DNA of 64,000 nt from Thermodesulfobacteriota bacterium (lineage in GTDB: Bacteria > Desulfobacterota > Thermodesulfobacteria > Thermodesulfobacteriales > Thermodesulfobacteriaceae): the NCBI GenBank assembly GCA_030550555.1, contig JAUQPD010000035.1, forward strand, positions 1 to 64,000, read 5' to 3'. Each line of letters starts with the position of its first letter. Position 1 is the stretch's first letter. The notes under the pieces are model-generated. The model worked only from the letters and a program-made list of their open reading frames with translations, was not told the DNA's origin and searched no databases. The position numbers and the translations under genes are program-made. Of this stretch, positions 44,492 to 54,430 are shown piece by piece.

Positions 44492-45784
44492 ATGAAGGTC
44501 CTGCTTTCCCAGGATGATCTGCCAAGAGTGTGGTTCAACATTTCCCCCTATCTACCAGAACCTCTTCCTCCACCGCTAGACCCCGTTACACGTGAGCCTG
44601 TTTCGCCAGTAAAACTTCTGGACATCTTTCCTGACCCCATAGTAGAACAGGAAGTATCTCAGGAGGAGTGGATACCAATTCCAGAAGAGGTATTACAGGT
44701 CTATGCTCTTTGGAGACCTTCTCCACTTGTTAGAGCTGTAAATCTCGAGAGGGCCTTAGATACACCTGCTCAGATCTACTACAAATATGAAGGGGTCTCC
44801 CCTCCAGGTAGCCACAAGCCAAACACTGCTGTTGCCCAGGCCTATTACAACAAGATCTCAGGAGTAAAGCGTCTTACAACTGAAACAGGAGCAGGTCAAT
44901 GGGGAAGCTCTCTTGCCTTTGCAACACAATTTTTTGGTCTTGAATGTGAAGTGTATATGGTTAGAGCAAGTTATAACCAGAAGCCCTATAGAAGAATCCT
45001 TATGGAGCTTTGGGGTGCCAAGGTTTACCCCTCACCATCAGACAACACAAAGGCAGGAAGGACCTTTTTAGAGAGAGATCCTGAGCATCCAGGAAGTCTT
45101 GGAATTGCCATTAGTGAGGCAATTGAAAGAGCCCTTGAGGACAAATCCACAAAGTATTCTCTTGGAAGTGTTCTAAACCATGTGCTTCTCCACCAAACAA
45201 TCATTGGACTTGAGGCAAAACGACAGATGGAAATACTTGGCATCTATCCAGACTATATTGTTGGTTGTGTAGGTGGGGGGAGTAATTTTGCTGGGCTTGC
45301 CTTTCCATTTTTGAAAGACAAAATAACCGGTGACAAACCTGATACCGAATTTTGGGCAGTTGAGCCTACCGCTTGTCCCACTCTTACCAAGGGTGAATAT
45401 CGTTACGACTATGGAGATACTGTAGGGTTGACACCACTTATTAAAATGTATACCCTTGGAGCTGATTTTGTTCCCCCTCCAATTCACGCTGGAGGTCTCC
45501 GCTACCATGGAGATGCCCCTCTCCTCTGTGCCTTCTATCACCACCGCTATATTAAGGCCTGTGCTTATGATCAGAAGGAGGTCTTTTCAGCAGGGGTTCT
45601 CTTTGCAAGGACTGAGGGAATTGTTCCAGCACCGGAGTCTGCTCACGCAGTTAAAAAGGCAATAGACCTTGCTCTGGAGTGTAAAGAGAAGAAGGAAAAG
45701 AAAATCATTCTTTTCAATCTATCTGGTCATGGTTATTTTGACCTTTCTGCCTATGATAGCTATCTGAAAGGAGTGCTTGCATAA
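44492..45784 (+). CDS. trpB2: Tryptophan synthase beta chain, TrpB2 type
   Basis: 430 aa. PLP enzyme; TrpB2 proteins are longer at the N-terminus than TrpB1 and may make tryptophan from indole and serine or O-phosphoserine, or salvage indole. PLP Lys is K109 in GSHKPNTA; phosphate loop GGGSNFAG; N-terminal [12 protein letters not shown] is the TrpB2 signature. TAGGAGG lies 6 bases upstream. No trpA is adjacent, as usual for TrpB2. Confidence 0.95.
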   Translation: MKVLLSQDDLPRVWFNISPYLPEPLPPPLDPVTREPVSPVKLLDIFPDPIVEQEVSQEEWIPIPEEVLQVYALWRPSPLVRAVNLERALDTPAQIYYKYEGVSPPGSHKPNTAVAQAYYNKISGVKRLTTETGAGQWGSSLAFATQFFGLECEVYMVRASYNQKPYRRILMELWGAKVYPSPSDNTKAGRTFLERDPEHPGSLGIAISEAIERALEDKSTKYSLGSVLNHVLLHQTIIGLEAKRQMEILGIYPDYIVGCVGGGSNFAGLAFPFLKDKITGDKPDTEFWAVEPTACPTLTKGEYRYDYGDTVGLTPLIKMYTLGADFVPPPIHAGGLRYHGDAPLLCAFYHHRYIKACAYDQKEVFSAGVLFARTEGIVPAPESAHAVKKAIDLALECKEKKEKKIILFNLSGHGYFDLSAYDSYLKGVLA

Positions 45785-45822
45785 CTTTTTTTATGACTTT
45801 TTAAGTGCAGAGGGGGAAGCGG

Positions 45823-46228
45823 ATGGACCTAAGATTGCCTTTTCTTGAACACTTAGGGGTTGAGGTTGAAAAGCTTGAAGAGCATTATGCGGTTCTAAGA
45901 TTAGATGTAAAGGACTATCATCTTCAGCACCTCGGTTGTGTCCATGATGGAGTAATCTCAAGTCTTGCGGATAATACCGGCTGGTATGCAGTAATGATGA
46001 GTCTTCCTGAAAATCATACGACGGTGACAATTGAGATTAAGGTTAATTACCTAAAACCATCTCTCAGAGGGATTTTAGGGGTGCAAAGTAGAGGACTCCG
46101 TCTTGGCAAAAGGGGTCGCTTTTGCAGTAGTTGAGGTGACGCAGGACTCTGAGCTGATCGCCTATGCTACGGGCACCTATGCGGTTTTACCACTTGCCCC
46201 TGAAGGAAAGCAGAAGGATAACCTCTAA
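45823..46228 (+). pseudogene. Hotdog-fold PaaI-like thioesterase, frameshifted
   Basis: Starts at ATG 45823 after AGGGGG and reads as a PaaI-type thioesterase (GCVHDGVISSLADNTGWYA, NYLKPSLRG), then ends early at 46132-46134. Removing one G from the GGGG run at 46078-46081 restores the frame into CKVEDSVLAKGVAFAVVEV and TGTYAVLPLAPEGK, ending TAA 46226-46228 with the normal family C-terminus. Either a real disabling frameshift or a homopolymer sequencing error. It is followed 26 bases later by the UbiD-like gene. Confidence 0.85.
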
Positions 46229-46254
46229 GGAGACAACTTTAAAGGGAGGAAGTT

Positions 46255-47709
46255 ATGTCTACTCCAAAAAATCTTCAAGAGTTTATTGAAATTTTAGATA
46301 AGAAGGGTGAACTTTTGAGAGTAAAAGAGGAAGTTTCTCCAGAACTTGAGATAACGGAGTTTACCGATCAGGTTGTTAAAGCTGGAGGACCTGCTCTCTT
46401 ATTTGAGAAGGTTAAGGGTCATAAGATGCCAGTTGTCACTAATTTATTTGGCAGTTTCACAAGGATCTGTCTTGCCTTAGGGGTGAGTTCGCTTGATGAA
46501 CTGACAGAGAGGTTGGAAGATTTTATTGAGATAAAGCAGGCTGAAGGTCTTTTGGGAAAGCTCAAGCTACTTCCGAAGCTCTGGCAGGCAAAGAATGTTT
46601 TTCCCAAGATTGTGGACAAGGCTCCCTGTCAAGAAATTGTGTTAAAGGGCGATAAGGTAGATCTTTACAGACTACCAATTTTAAAATGTTGGCCCAAAGA
46701 TGGAGGTCCTTACATTACTCTTCCCTGCGTAATCACAAAAGATCCTGAGACAGGGGTCAGAAATGTGGGTATGTATCGGATGCAGGTTTTTGATAGGAAT
46801 ACAACAGCAATCCATTGGCAGATTCATAAAGTAGGTGCCAAACACTATCGTAAGTCTGAAGCTCGGGGGGAGAGGCTTCCCGTTGCAGTAGCTCTCGGAC
46901 CAGAACCGGTTGTAATCTATTCAGCTACAGCCCCTATGCCAGAAGATGTGGATGAGTTTGTTCTTGCAGGATTCCTGAAAGGATCGCCAGTTGAGCTTGT
47001 CAGATGCATAACAGTCCCCCTGGAGGTACCTGCTGAGTCTCAGATTGTCCTTGAAGGCTATGTAGAGCCCTATGAGAGAAGAATTGAAGGCCCCTTTGGA
47101 GATCACACAGGATTTTATACTCCTCCAGAGCCCTATCCGGTCTTTCACGTGACCTGCATCACTATGAGAAAAGATGCTATTTATCCAGCAACTATTGTTG
47201 GTAAACCTCCTCAGGAGGATTGCTATCTTGGCAAGGCGACTGAAAGGCTCTTTCTTCCACTTATAAAAAAGATTCTTCCAGAAATAGTAGATATCAATCT
47301 TCCCTGGGAAGGAGTTTTTCATAATCTTGCTTTTATTTCCATAGATAAGAGATATCCTGGGCACGCATTTAAAGTAGCTTCTGCCATCTGGGGCTTAGGA
47401 CAGCTTATGTTTACTAAAATCGTCGTAATATTTGACAAGGAGGTAAACGTTCAAAATTTGAGTGAGGCACTGTTCTATCTTTGTGCTAACGTGGATCCTG
47501 CAAGAGATATCATGATTGTAAAGGGACCTGTTGATGTATTGGATCATGCAAGCCCAGAAGTAGGATTTGGATCAAAGATGTGCATAGATGCTACGAAGAA
47601 ATGGAGAGAAGAGGGCTACTCCCGTCAATGGCCCGAAGAAGCTGTAATGAATGAGGAGGTAAAGAAGAAAGTAAAGAGCTTGCTCAGAAAAATTTTTAAA
47701 GAAAAATAA
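46255..47709 (+). CDS. UbiD family decarboxylase
   Basis: 484 aa. Prenylated-FMN (de)carboxylase family; members act in ubiquinone/menaquinone synthesis or aromatic acid metabolism. Conserved parts: PILKCWPKDGGPYITLP, YRMQVFDRNTTAIHWQIHKVGAKHY (written here in part as QVFDRNTTAIHW), EGYVEPYERRIEGPFGDHTG with the catalytic Glu/Arg/Glu region, and IDATKKW at the end. AGGGAGGAAG precedes the ATG. A quinone role is plausible for an anaerobic respirer; no flavin prenyltransferase (UbiX) is adjacent. Confidence 0.93.
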   Translation: MSTPKNLQEFIEILDKKGELLRVKEEVSPELEITEFTDQVVKAGGPALLFEKVKGHKMPVVTNLFGSFTRICLALGVSSLDELTERLEDFIEIKQAEGLLGKLKLLPKLWQAKNVFPKIVDKAPCQEIVLKGDKVDLYRLPILKCWPKDGGPYITLPCVITKDPETGVRNVGMYRMQVFDRNTTAIHWQIHKVGAKHYRKSEARGERLPVAVALGPEPVVIYSATAPMPEDVDEFVLAGFLKGSPVELVRCITVPLEVPAESQIVLEGYVEPYERRIEGPFGDHTGFYTPPEPYPVFHVTCITMRKDAIYPATIVGKPPQEDCYLGKATERLFLPLIKKILPEIVDINLPWEGVFHNLAFISIDKRYPGHAFKVASAIWGLGQLMFTKIVVIFDKEVNVQNLSEALFYLCANVDPARDIMIVKGPVDVLDHASPEVGFGSKMCIDATKKWREEGYSRQWPEEAVMNEEVKKKVKSLLRKIFKEK

Positions 47710-47803
47710 TTCATTTACGTCTCCTCCTTACTTTGTTTTTAATATTTTTTAAAATATTCTATAGCTTGTTGCCCTAGGTATTTGATTTATAATAAGAATA
47801 GCT

Positions 47804-47893
47804 ATGAAGAGGAAGCTTCCTTTAGGGATTCAAAGCTTTGTTGAGATTAGAAGTGAGCCCTATTATTATGTGGACAAGATACCTTTATATTAA
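47804..47893 (+). pseudogene. N-terminal fossil of an AAA-ATPase-like/PD-(D/E)XK family gene
   Basis: A 29-codon frame reads MKRKLPLGIQSF..., ending YYYVDKIPLY then stop. This matches the conserved N-terminus of the AAA-ATPase_like plus PD-(D/E)XK nuclease family (KLPIGIxxFxxIxxxxYYYVDKT). The P-loop and the rest are gone. It lies in the 195-bp gap before the phosphodiesterase gene. Confidence 0.55.
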
Positions 47894-47903
47894 GGGGTTT
47901 ACT

Positions 47904-48398
47904 ATGAAGGTTGCTATTGTGAGTGACTCCCACGATAGGATTGATCACCTTGAATGGGCAATTTTTGAGGCTCACAAGAGAGGAGTTCAAAGGCTCTTTC
48001 ATTGTGGAGATCTTATTTCACCCTTTATGGTGCTTAGCCTTGCTAAGTTTCAGGGACAGGTGGACCTAATCTTTGGCAATAACAGAGGAGATGTCTTTCT
48101 TCTATGCAAAATTTTAAAAGATTATTCCCAAATAACCCTTCACGGAGAGGAAGCCTTTCTTGAGATTGATGGACTTAAAATTGCCATGGTTCACTATCCT
48201 AAGGTAGCTGAAAAACTTGCCAAATCTGGAGACTTTGACTATGTCTTCTGTGGACACACTCATAAGTTTAAAGTTTGGGAAGTCGGGAAGACACTCATTA
48301 TAAATCCTGGCGAGCTCATGGGTAAAGAAGGACTACCATGTTTTGTAATTCTTGATTTAAAAAGTAAAGCTTGGGAAAAGATTGAATATAATCCATGA
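47904..48398 (+). CDS. YfcE/MJ0936-type metallophosphodiesterase
   Basis: 164 aa from ATG 47904 (AAGGGG 8 bases upstream). Calcineurin-like fold with two-metal motifs SDSHD (7-11), HCGD (about 35-38), GNNRGD (about 58-63), and CGHTHKF (about 110-116). Members hydrolyse phosphodiesters, natural substrate usually unknown. An in-frame start at 47838 is not supported and would overlap the fossil. Intact gene between two decayed ones. Confidence 0.93.
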   Translation: MKVAIVSDSHDRIDHLEWAIFEAHKRGVQRLFHCGDLISPFMVLSLAKFQGQVDLIFGNNRGDVFLLCKILKDYSQITLHGEEAFLEIDGLKIAMVHYPKVAEKLAKSGDFDYVFCGHTHKFKVWEVGKTLIINPGELMGKEGLPCFVILDLKSKAWEKIEYNP

Positions 48399-48450
48399 AT
48401 AGGAAAAAAGAGAGAAGTTTCTACTCTGGTGGACTATATAGAAATAATTA

Positions 48451-48875
48451 ATGGTTAATTTTGTCATTGCGGAGAGCTATCTGAAGAGAGCTAAAATAAA
48501 ATTTGAATTGTTTTATTATTTTATGAAACAAAAAGAATATACAGATGTAATAAAAGAGTCTCAAAAAATTGTAAAGTTATGTCAAAAAAGAATACCAATT
48601 AAAAGCGGGGTTAAAACTCCTAAGTGTCCAGATAGCACTTGTTTAATTTTTGAAAATAGGGGAAAATTGCCTGAGGATCTAATCAATAAGATTGTCTCTT
48701 TATGTAGACAATACATTTGGCTTAGAAGTTAAAAATAATTAGTCTTTTATGGAAATATGGACCTTATTTCGTTTGGAGCTTATAGTGAAAAAAAGACGAA
48801 AAAGTAATTAGAATTGCAAAACAGTTATTAAAGGTAAGAGATAACTTTTTTGAGAGGGGGATAGCGGGGTTATGA
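48451..48875 (+). pseudogene. HEPN-domain gene, decayed
   Basis: ATG 48451 starts a HEPN-type helical protein (AESYLKRAKIKFELF, YTDVIKESQKIVKLCQK, LPEDLINKIVSLC). It stops at 48730-48732, and a second in-frame TAA follows at 48736-48738. The missing C-terminal part is still visible beyond: YGNMDLISFGAYSEKK in the same frame, then after a frameshift near 48800 [19 protein letters not shown], ending TGA 48873-48875. Two stops plus a frameshift mean it is dead. HEPN genes usually pair with a nucleotidyltransferase antitoxin; none is seen here. AT-richer than its neighbours. Confidence 0.75.
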
Positions 48876-50578
48876 GATTAACCAGATTTCTTATGCCCAC
48901 CTTGAAGGAGGATCCTTCTGAAGCAGAAACAATTAGTCATAAGCTTCTTCTTCGTGGAGGCTTTATACGTAAGGTAGCTTCAGGAATCTACAATTTTCTA
49001 CCCCTTGGATTCAGGTCACTTAAAAAGATTGAAAACATCGTGCGGGAGGAGATGAACAGGGCTGGGGCTCTTGAGATTTTGATGCCCCTTGTGCAACCTG
49101 CTGAGCTGTGGAAAGAGACAGGCAGATGGGATGCCTATGGGAAGGAGCTTCTTCGTTTTAAAGACAGAAAGGAACATGACTTTTGTCTTGGACCAACTCA
49201 TGAGGAAGTGGTTACAGATCTGGTAAGAAAAGAGGTAAAATCATATAGACAGCTACCTCTAATTCTTTACCAGATTGCTCAAAAGTTTAGAGATGAAATA
49301 AGGCCTCGATTTGGCCTCTTGAGAGGCAGAGAATTTATTATGAAAGATGCCTATTCCTTTGATGCAGATGTAAAAGGCTTAGAGAAAAGTTATGAGCTTA
49401 TGTATGAGACCTATGAACGTATTTTCAAAAAGTGTGGGTTAAGATTTAGAGCAGTTGAAGCCCACACTGGAGCTATTGGTGGTGATGTATCCCATGAATT
49501 TATGGTCCTTGCAGAAACAGGCGAAGATACTATATCTATATGTGAGCACTGTGGCTATGCATCAAACATTGAACTAACGCCTGCTATATCCTCTGAAAGC
49601 TATCCAGTTGAAGCTCCTAAGCCTCTTGAAAAAGTCTATACCCCCGGTGTTCGTTCTGCTGAGGATGTTGCCAAATTTCTTGGGTTTCCCTTAGCTAAAA
49701 TTACCAAAACTTTGATCTACATTGTGGAAGAAAGGGAGCCTATTGCGGTTGTGCTAAGAGGAGATCATGAATTAAATGAGGTCAAACTTGATAAAGCACT
49801 TGAGGGGAGACCTTTTAGGATGGCAAAAGAAGAAGAGATACTTGCTCTAATCGGTGCCCATCCAGGTTTTCTTGGCCCAAGAGGACTTAAGATAAAGATC
49901 TTTGTAGATAGAGCTCTTGTTAATTTCCCTAATTTTGTTATCGGTGCTAACGAGGACGAATATCATTACCTAAACGCAAATCTCGGAGACACGTTTCAGG
50001 CAACTCTAATTGCTGACCTAAGGAAGGCAAAGGAGGGAGACCTCTGTCCCAATTGTGGTAAGCCTCTTAGTTTTACTAAAGGGATTGAAGTTGGACACAT
50101 TTTTAAGCTTGGGACAAAGTATAGCTCAGCCATGAAGGCGACTTTTCTTGACAGAGATGGGCAAGAGAAGCCATTTGTTATGGGATGCTATGGTATAGGT
50201 GTTAGTCGGCTTCTTTCTGCAACTGTTGAGCAAAACCATGACAAAGATGGAATTATTTTCCCCTGGGCACTTGCTCCCTTTCAAGTCGCTCTCCTACCTC
50301 TGAACAGAGAGTTTATAGATAAGGCAGAAGTCCTTTATTACAAATTAAATAGCCGATGGGAGGTCCTACTTGATGATCGGGATGAAAGGCCAGGAGTAAA
50401 ATTCAAAGATATGGATCTCGTTGGGATTCCTCTACAGGTCATTCTCGGAAAAGCTTTCCAAGAAAAGGGAGAATTTGAGATCAAGGTGCGCAGAACTGGT
50501 GAGCGTATTCTAGTTACTGAAGAGCGTCTTGAAGAGGTTATAAGTAAAAAGGCTGAAGAACTCCAAAGAGAATTGTGA
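48872..50578 (+). CDS. proS: Prolyl-tRNA synthetase (bacterial type with editing domain)
   Basis: 568 aa. Charges tRNA-Pro. Class II motifs [20 protein letters not shown] (motif 2) and [11 protein letters not shown] (motif 3), with the INS editing domain between them (about 225-385) and a C-terminal anticodon-binding domain. Standard N-terminus [15 protein letters not shown] fixes ATG 48872, which overlaps the end of the HEPN remnant; GAGAGGGGG lies upstream. Confidence 0.98.
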   Translation: MRLTRFLMPTLKEDPSEAETISHKLLLRGGFIRKVASGIYNFLPLGFRSLKKIENIVREEMNRAGALEILMPLVQPAELWKETGRWDAYGKELLRFKDRKEHDFCLGPTHEEVVTDLVRKEVKSYRQLPLILYQIAQKFRDEIRPRFGLLRGREFIMKDAYSFDADVKGLEKSYELMYETYERIFKKCGLRFRAVEAHTGAIGGDVSHEFMVLAETGEDTISICEHCGYASNIELTPAISSESYPVEAPKPLEKVYTPGVRSAEDVAKFLGFPLAKITKTLIYIVEEREPIAVVLRGDHELNEVKLDKALEGRPFRMAKEEEILALIGAHPGFLGPRGLKIKIFVDRALVNFPNFVIGANEDEYHYLNANLGDTFQATLIADLRKAKEGDLCPNCGKPLSFTKGIEVGHIFKLGTKYSSAMKATFLDRDGQEKPFVMGCYGIGVSRLLSATVEQNHDKDGIIFPWALAPFQVALLPLNREFIDKAEVLYYKLNSRWEVLLDDRDERPGVKFKDMDLVGIPLQVILGKAFQEKGEFEIKVRRTGERILVTEERLEEVISKKAEELQREL

Positions 50579-50596
50579 TACAGAGGTGAAAGCGTT

Positions 50597-51622
50597 GTGA
50601 AGAGGAGCTTTCGTCTAACTGAATTAGCCCAGATTATTGGGGCTAATCTTCATGGAGAAGATCTTGAGATAAAAGGCATCAATGCTTTGCCTTTGGCAAA
50701 GGAGGATGAACTTACCTTTGTAGACTCTCTGAGGAGAGTTGATGCAGGCAAAAAAAGCAGAGCAGGTGCCCTTCTCGTACCCTTAGGACTTTCAGAATAC
50801 TTTCCCGAAAAAAGTGTCCTCGAAGTAAAGGATGTCCGTGTCGCCCTTGCAAAAATAAGTAAATTATTCTATGATCCAGGGACCTTTTCACCTGGGATCC
50901 ATCCTTTTTCTGTGGTGGCAAAATCTGCTAAAATCCATCCCACTGCTACAATTGGCCCCTTTACCTACATTGGAGAGGGTGTAGAAATCGGTGAGAAAGT
51001 TATTGTTTATCCCTTTTGTTTCATAGGGGATTTTTGCAGGATTGAAGAAGAGACAATACTTTATCCTCATGTGGTCCTTTATCCTGGGACGATTGTTGGA
51101 AAGAAATGTATCTTACATGCAGGAGTTGTTTTAGGAGCTGATGGTTTTGGCTATGCTCAAGAGCCAGTTGATGGAGGTTATCGAAATTTAAAAATCTTCC
51201 ATTTTGGAAGAACACGTCTTGAGGATGAAGTCGAGGTTGGAGCAAATTCAACAATTGATAGGGCAACCTTTGGTGAAACTTTGGTTGGAGCTGGAACGAA
51301 AATAGATAATCTGGTGCAGATTGGCCACAATGTTCGGATTGGAAAGGAAAATATCCTTGTGTCTCATACAGCCATAGGGGGAAGTGCTATACTTGAAGAT
51401 TATGTAATGCTTGCTGGACAGGTGGGTGTTGCTCCTCAAAGTATCATCAGAAAAGGAGCTCGAGTAGCTGCCAAATCTGGTGTAGTTGGAGAAGTCCCAG
51501 AAGGCACAGAAGTTGCTGGAATTCCTGCAATTAAGTCAAGTGTCTGGAAAAGGGCTGTTGTAATCTTCGAGAAACTGCCAGAAATATACAAGGAACTAAA
51601 AAAATTATTGGGGCGATCTTGA
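50597..51622 (+). CDS. lpxD: UDP-3-O-acylglucosamine N-acyltransferase LpxD
   Basis: 341 aa. Lipid A synthesis, so the cell has a Gram-negative outer membrane. N-terminal uridine-binding domain (1-100), then left-handed beta-helix hexapeptide repeats (about 105-300) with catalytic His in QIGHNVRIG, and GADGFGYA typical of LpxD. Start GTG 50597 with AGAGGTGA 7 bases upstream. 18 bases after proS. Confidence 0.97.
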   Translation: MKRSFRLTELAQIIGANLHGEDLEIKGINALPLAKEDELTFVDSLRRVDAGKKSRAGALLVPLGLSEYFPEKSVLEVKDVRVALAKISKLFYDPGTFSPGIHPFSVVAKSAKIHPTATIGPFTYIGEGVEIGEKVIVYPFCFIGDFCRIEEETILYPHVVLYPGTIVGKKCILHAGVVLGADGFGYAQEPVDGGYRNLKIFHFGRTRLEDEVEVGANSTIDRATFGETLVGAGTKIDNLVQIGHNVRIGKENILVSHTAIGGSAILEDYVMLAGQVGVAPQSIIRKGARVAAKSGVVGEVPEGTEVAGIPAIKSSVWKRAVVIFEKLPEIYKELKKLLGRS

Positions 51623-51636
51623 ATCTGTGTATCCTT

Positions 51637-52542
51637 CTACAATAGTGGTATTTCAAGTTTTCTTAGATGACTTTCTCTTTCACGCCAACCCTCAAGGGTT
51701 TTCACCCAAAGTTCTAAATAGATACGTTTATTTAGAAGAAACTCAAGTTCCTCTCTAGCAAGGGTGCCAATCTTCTTGAGCATTCTTCCGCCTTTACCAA
51801 TTATTATACCCTTCTGAGAATCTCTCTCTACAAAAATTGTTGCCTGAATATGGAGCAGATTTTTTTCAGGGATTTCCTCTATGGAGTCAACCTTTACCGC
51901 AACCGCATAGGGAACCTCTTGATAGGTATTCATAAAGACCTTTTCTCTTATTATTTCCGCAATTAGGAGCTTTAATGGTATATCTGTAACATATCCTGGG
52001 TCATAATAAAAAGGCCCCTCTGGAAGAATTTTTTCGAGCTCCTGAATAATTCTATCAAGCCCATCTCTCTCTAAAGCTGATACAGGGATTATTGCTGAAA
52101 AATCATAGGTTTTAGAAAAGTAATCAATAAGAGGTAACAGTTCATTTTTATTTTTAAGTAAATCTATCTTATTCATCACAAGGATTGTAGGTTTTGAAGT
52201 TTGCTTGATAATCTCAAGTATTTTTTCCTCTTCAGGCACTCTATTGGTTACATCCATTACCCAGAGAATTGCGTCTACTTCCTCAAGAGCTTGTAAAGCT
52301 TGCCGAACCATGAGTTGATTAAATAGTGATTTAGCTTCATGAATACCAGGAGTATCTACAAAAATAATTTGAAGATTATCCTTTGTATAGATACCTCTTA
52401 TGTTAAAACGTGTGGTCTGTGGTTTTGGACTAACTATGGAAACCTTGGTTCCAAGAAGATTATTTAACAACGTTGACTTACCCACATTTGGAAGACCAAT
52501 AATTGCTACAATTCCAGATTTAGTCCCGGAAGTATTACTCAT
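51637..52542 (-). CDS. era: GTPase Era
   Basis: 301 aa. 16S rRNA/30S assembly GTPase. G1 GLPNVGKSTLLN, T in PQTTRFNIRG, DTPG, NKID, then a C-terminal KH domain with VERDSQKGIIIGKGGRMLKKIG (shown in part as GIIIGKGGRMLK). Convergent with lpxD (14-base gap). The 298-bp gap to the lactate permease holds no gene; it contains GGGG-rich tracts near 52790-52838. Confidence 0.98.
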   Translation of the reverse strand: MSNTSGTKSGIVAIIGLPNVGKSTLLNNLLGTKVSIVSPKPQTTRFNIRGIYTKDNLQIIFVDTPGIHEAKSLFNQLMVRQALQALEEVDAILWVMDVTNRVPEEEKILEIIKQTSKPTILVMNKIDLLKNKNELLPLIDYFSKTYDFSAIIPVSALERDGLDRIIQELEKILPEGPFYYDPGYVTDIPLKLLIAEIIREKVFMNTYQEVPYAVAVKVDSIEEIPEKNLLHIQATIFVERDSQKGIIIGKGGRMLKKIGTLAREELEFLLNKRIYLELWVKTLEGWRERESHLRKLEIPLL

Positions 52543-52840
52543 ATCAATCTCCTCTTTTTGGATTTACTTTTATTGAACCTTTCAGTTCACTCTTACTCCT
52601 TACACTTTAAATCCTTACATTTATAAAATTTATATGTGACAAGTGTTGAGGATTCTAATTGTTTATCATTCAAAAGTTAATTCCCATTTCGTAATTTACA
52701 AGGGTTTTGATGTATTGCGGATCTGGTTATTTTGGTCATTTATGTTCCATTTTTATGAGAGAGCCTCTGTGAAAGGTGGGGTGTTAAACTTGAAGGTTTT
52801 GGGGTTTGGGGGTAGCTTTTAAGGCTTAGGGGAGGGGGCC

Positions 52841-54430
52841 TTGAGAGAGATTTGGCTAACTGAGATTGATCCTCTGAATAATCAGGTTCTGTCAAGTTTG
52901 GTCGCTTTAGTGCCAGTGGTTTTTCTTTTCTGGGCTATTCTATGGAAGAGGATGAGTTTATTAAAAGGGCTAATCTTTGCAAACCTTCTTGCCCTTCTAC
53001 TTGCCCTTTTGGTTTTTCGAATGCCCTTTGATAAGGCAATTTTTTCTATTTTATATGGCATTCTCTTTGGGCTTTTTCCTATTTCCTACATTGTTCTTGG
53101 GGCTCTCTATTTTTTCAATCTTCTGAGCGTTTCAGGTAACTTCAACAATATTAGGACATCGATTACAGGGGTTTCTGAGGATCTGAGAGTTCAGGTTGTT
53201 CTAATTGCATTCTGTTTTGGATCTTTTCTTGAGTCAGCTTCAGGATTTGGAACTCCTGTTGCGGTTACCGTTGCTCTCCTGAAGGGACTTGGGCTTGATT
53301 TCAAACTTGCATCCACCGTTGCTCTTTTAGCGAATACCGCCTCAGTTGCCTTTGGAGCTCTTGGTATACCTGTAATTGTCGGTGCTCAGGTATCAGATGT
53401 CCATTTAACAGAACTTACAAGACTTGTTGGAATCCAGATCGCACCCCTTAGTTTTCTAATACCTTTTTATCTTGTCTTCCTAATTTCAGGTTTTAGAGGA
53501 GTCTTTGAGCTTCTGCCTTTCCTTTTTGTGGTAGGCTCAGCCTATGCCCTTACAAAACTACTTGTTGCCTATTTTTTGGGACCATACTTGCCTGGTCTAT
53601 TAGCCTCCCTTTCTGCAACAATTTTTGCTCTCCTTTATCTCAAATTAAAGGACAAAACTATAAACAATAGAACAAAGACATTAAAGTCAAAAATTGATTC
53701 CATTAAACCATGGAGCACAATTTTTATACTTTGTTTTTTTCTACTCTTTTGGGGGCTACAGAAAACAAGAGAATTTTTGGATGCACTTTTCTACGTTGAA
53801 ATAGCAATACCAAGGATTCATAAGGAGATCCTCGATCCAGATGGCAATCTCAGAACTGCAATTTTTAAATTTAACTTACTCAGCTCTGCGGGAAGTGCTC
53901 TAATCTTGTCCACCTTAATTTCTGCTCCGCTTCAGGGAGTTAATCTGAAAACTGCTTTTAAGACCCTAATTAACACTGTAATTAGTTTAAGTAGACCCGT
54001 TTGTGTAATTTGTGCTGTTTTGGCCTTCGCATTTCTACTTAACTATTCAGGACTTGCCTTTTCCCTGGGTTTGCTTTTAGCCTACACAGGGCCTATCTTT
54101 CCTATTATTTCTGCCTTTCTTGGCTGGCTTGGAGTATTTCTTACAGGTTCAGATACTTCTTCTAATGCCTTGTTTGGCAAACTTCAGGCCTCTGCAGGAA
54201 GACTTTGTGGTATAGATCCAACTTTGGCTGTTGCCACAAACACTGTAGGAGGTGTTATGGGAAAAATGATTTCTCCTCAGTCCCTTGCAATTGCCTGTGC
54301 CTCCGCAGGAGCAACTGGCAAAGAACATGAGATTCTTAGATTAACTATAAAACATTCTGTTTTACTTACATTCTTAGTTGGGCTATATGCCCTATTGCTT
54401 ACAAATTTTTTAAATAGTTTTTCTGGTTAA
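52841..54430 (+). CDS. L-lactate permease (LctP/LldP family)
   Basis: 529 aa, about 13 TM helices. Lactate/glycolate:proton symporter family: FGSFLESASGFGTPVAV (about 125-141), GVFLTGSDTSSNALFG near 430 and VGGVMGKMISPQSLAIA near 465 are the family signatures. Start TTG 52841 directly behind AGGGGAGGGGG. Converges with an FMN alpha-hydroxyacid dehydrogenase, overlapping by 4 bases; together they look like a lactate or glycolate uptake and oxidation pair. Confidence 0.95.
   Translation: MREIWLTEIDPLNNQVLSSLVALVPVVFLFWAILWKRMSLLKGLIFANLLALLLALLVFRMPFDKAIFSILYGILFGLFPISYIVLGALYFFNLLSVSGNFNNIRTSITGVSEDLRVQVVLIAFCFGSFLESASGFGTPVAVTVALLKGLGLDFKLASTVALLANTASVAFGALGIPVIVGAQVSDVHLTELTRLVGIQIAPLSFLIPFYLVFLISGFRGVFELLPFLFVVGSAYALTKLLVAYFLGPYLPGLLASLSATIFALLYLKLKDKTINNRTKTLKSKIDSIKPWSTIFILCFFLLFWGLQKTREFLDALFYVEIAIPRIHKEILDPDGNLRTAIFKFNLLSSAGSALILSTLISAPLQGVNLKTAFKTLINTVISLSRPVCVICAVLAFAFLLNYSGLAFSLGLLLAYTGPIFPIISAFLGWLGVFLTGSDTSSNALFGKLQASAGRLCGIDPTLAVATNTVGGVMGKMISPQSLAIACASAGATGKEHEILRLTIKHSVLLTFLVGLYALLLTNFLNSFSG

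Noticed and set aside
46921..47364. 147-codon minus-strand frame inside the UbiD-like gene
   Set aside because: Antisense to a conserved family gene, no motif or ribosome site.
47741..47758. AT-only inverted repeat AATATTTT-TT-AAAATATT after the UbiD-like gene
   Set aside because: No GC pairs, weak as a terminator; likely chance in an AT-rich gap.
48451..48732. HEPN frame as an intact short toxin
   Set aside because: Conserved C-terminal sequence continues beyond the stop in two frames, so the short frame is a truncated relic.
52543..52840. Possible regulatory RNA or second promoter in the era-permease gap
   Set aside because: No stable hairpin, consensus promoter pair or riboswitch motif could be recognised by eye.
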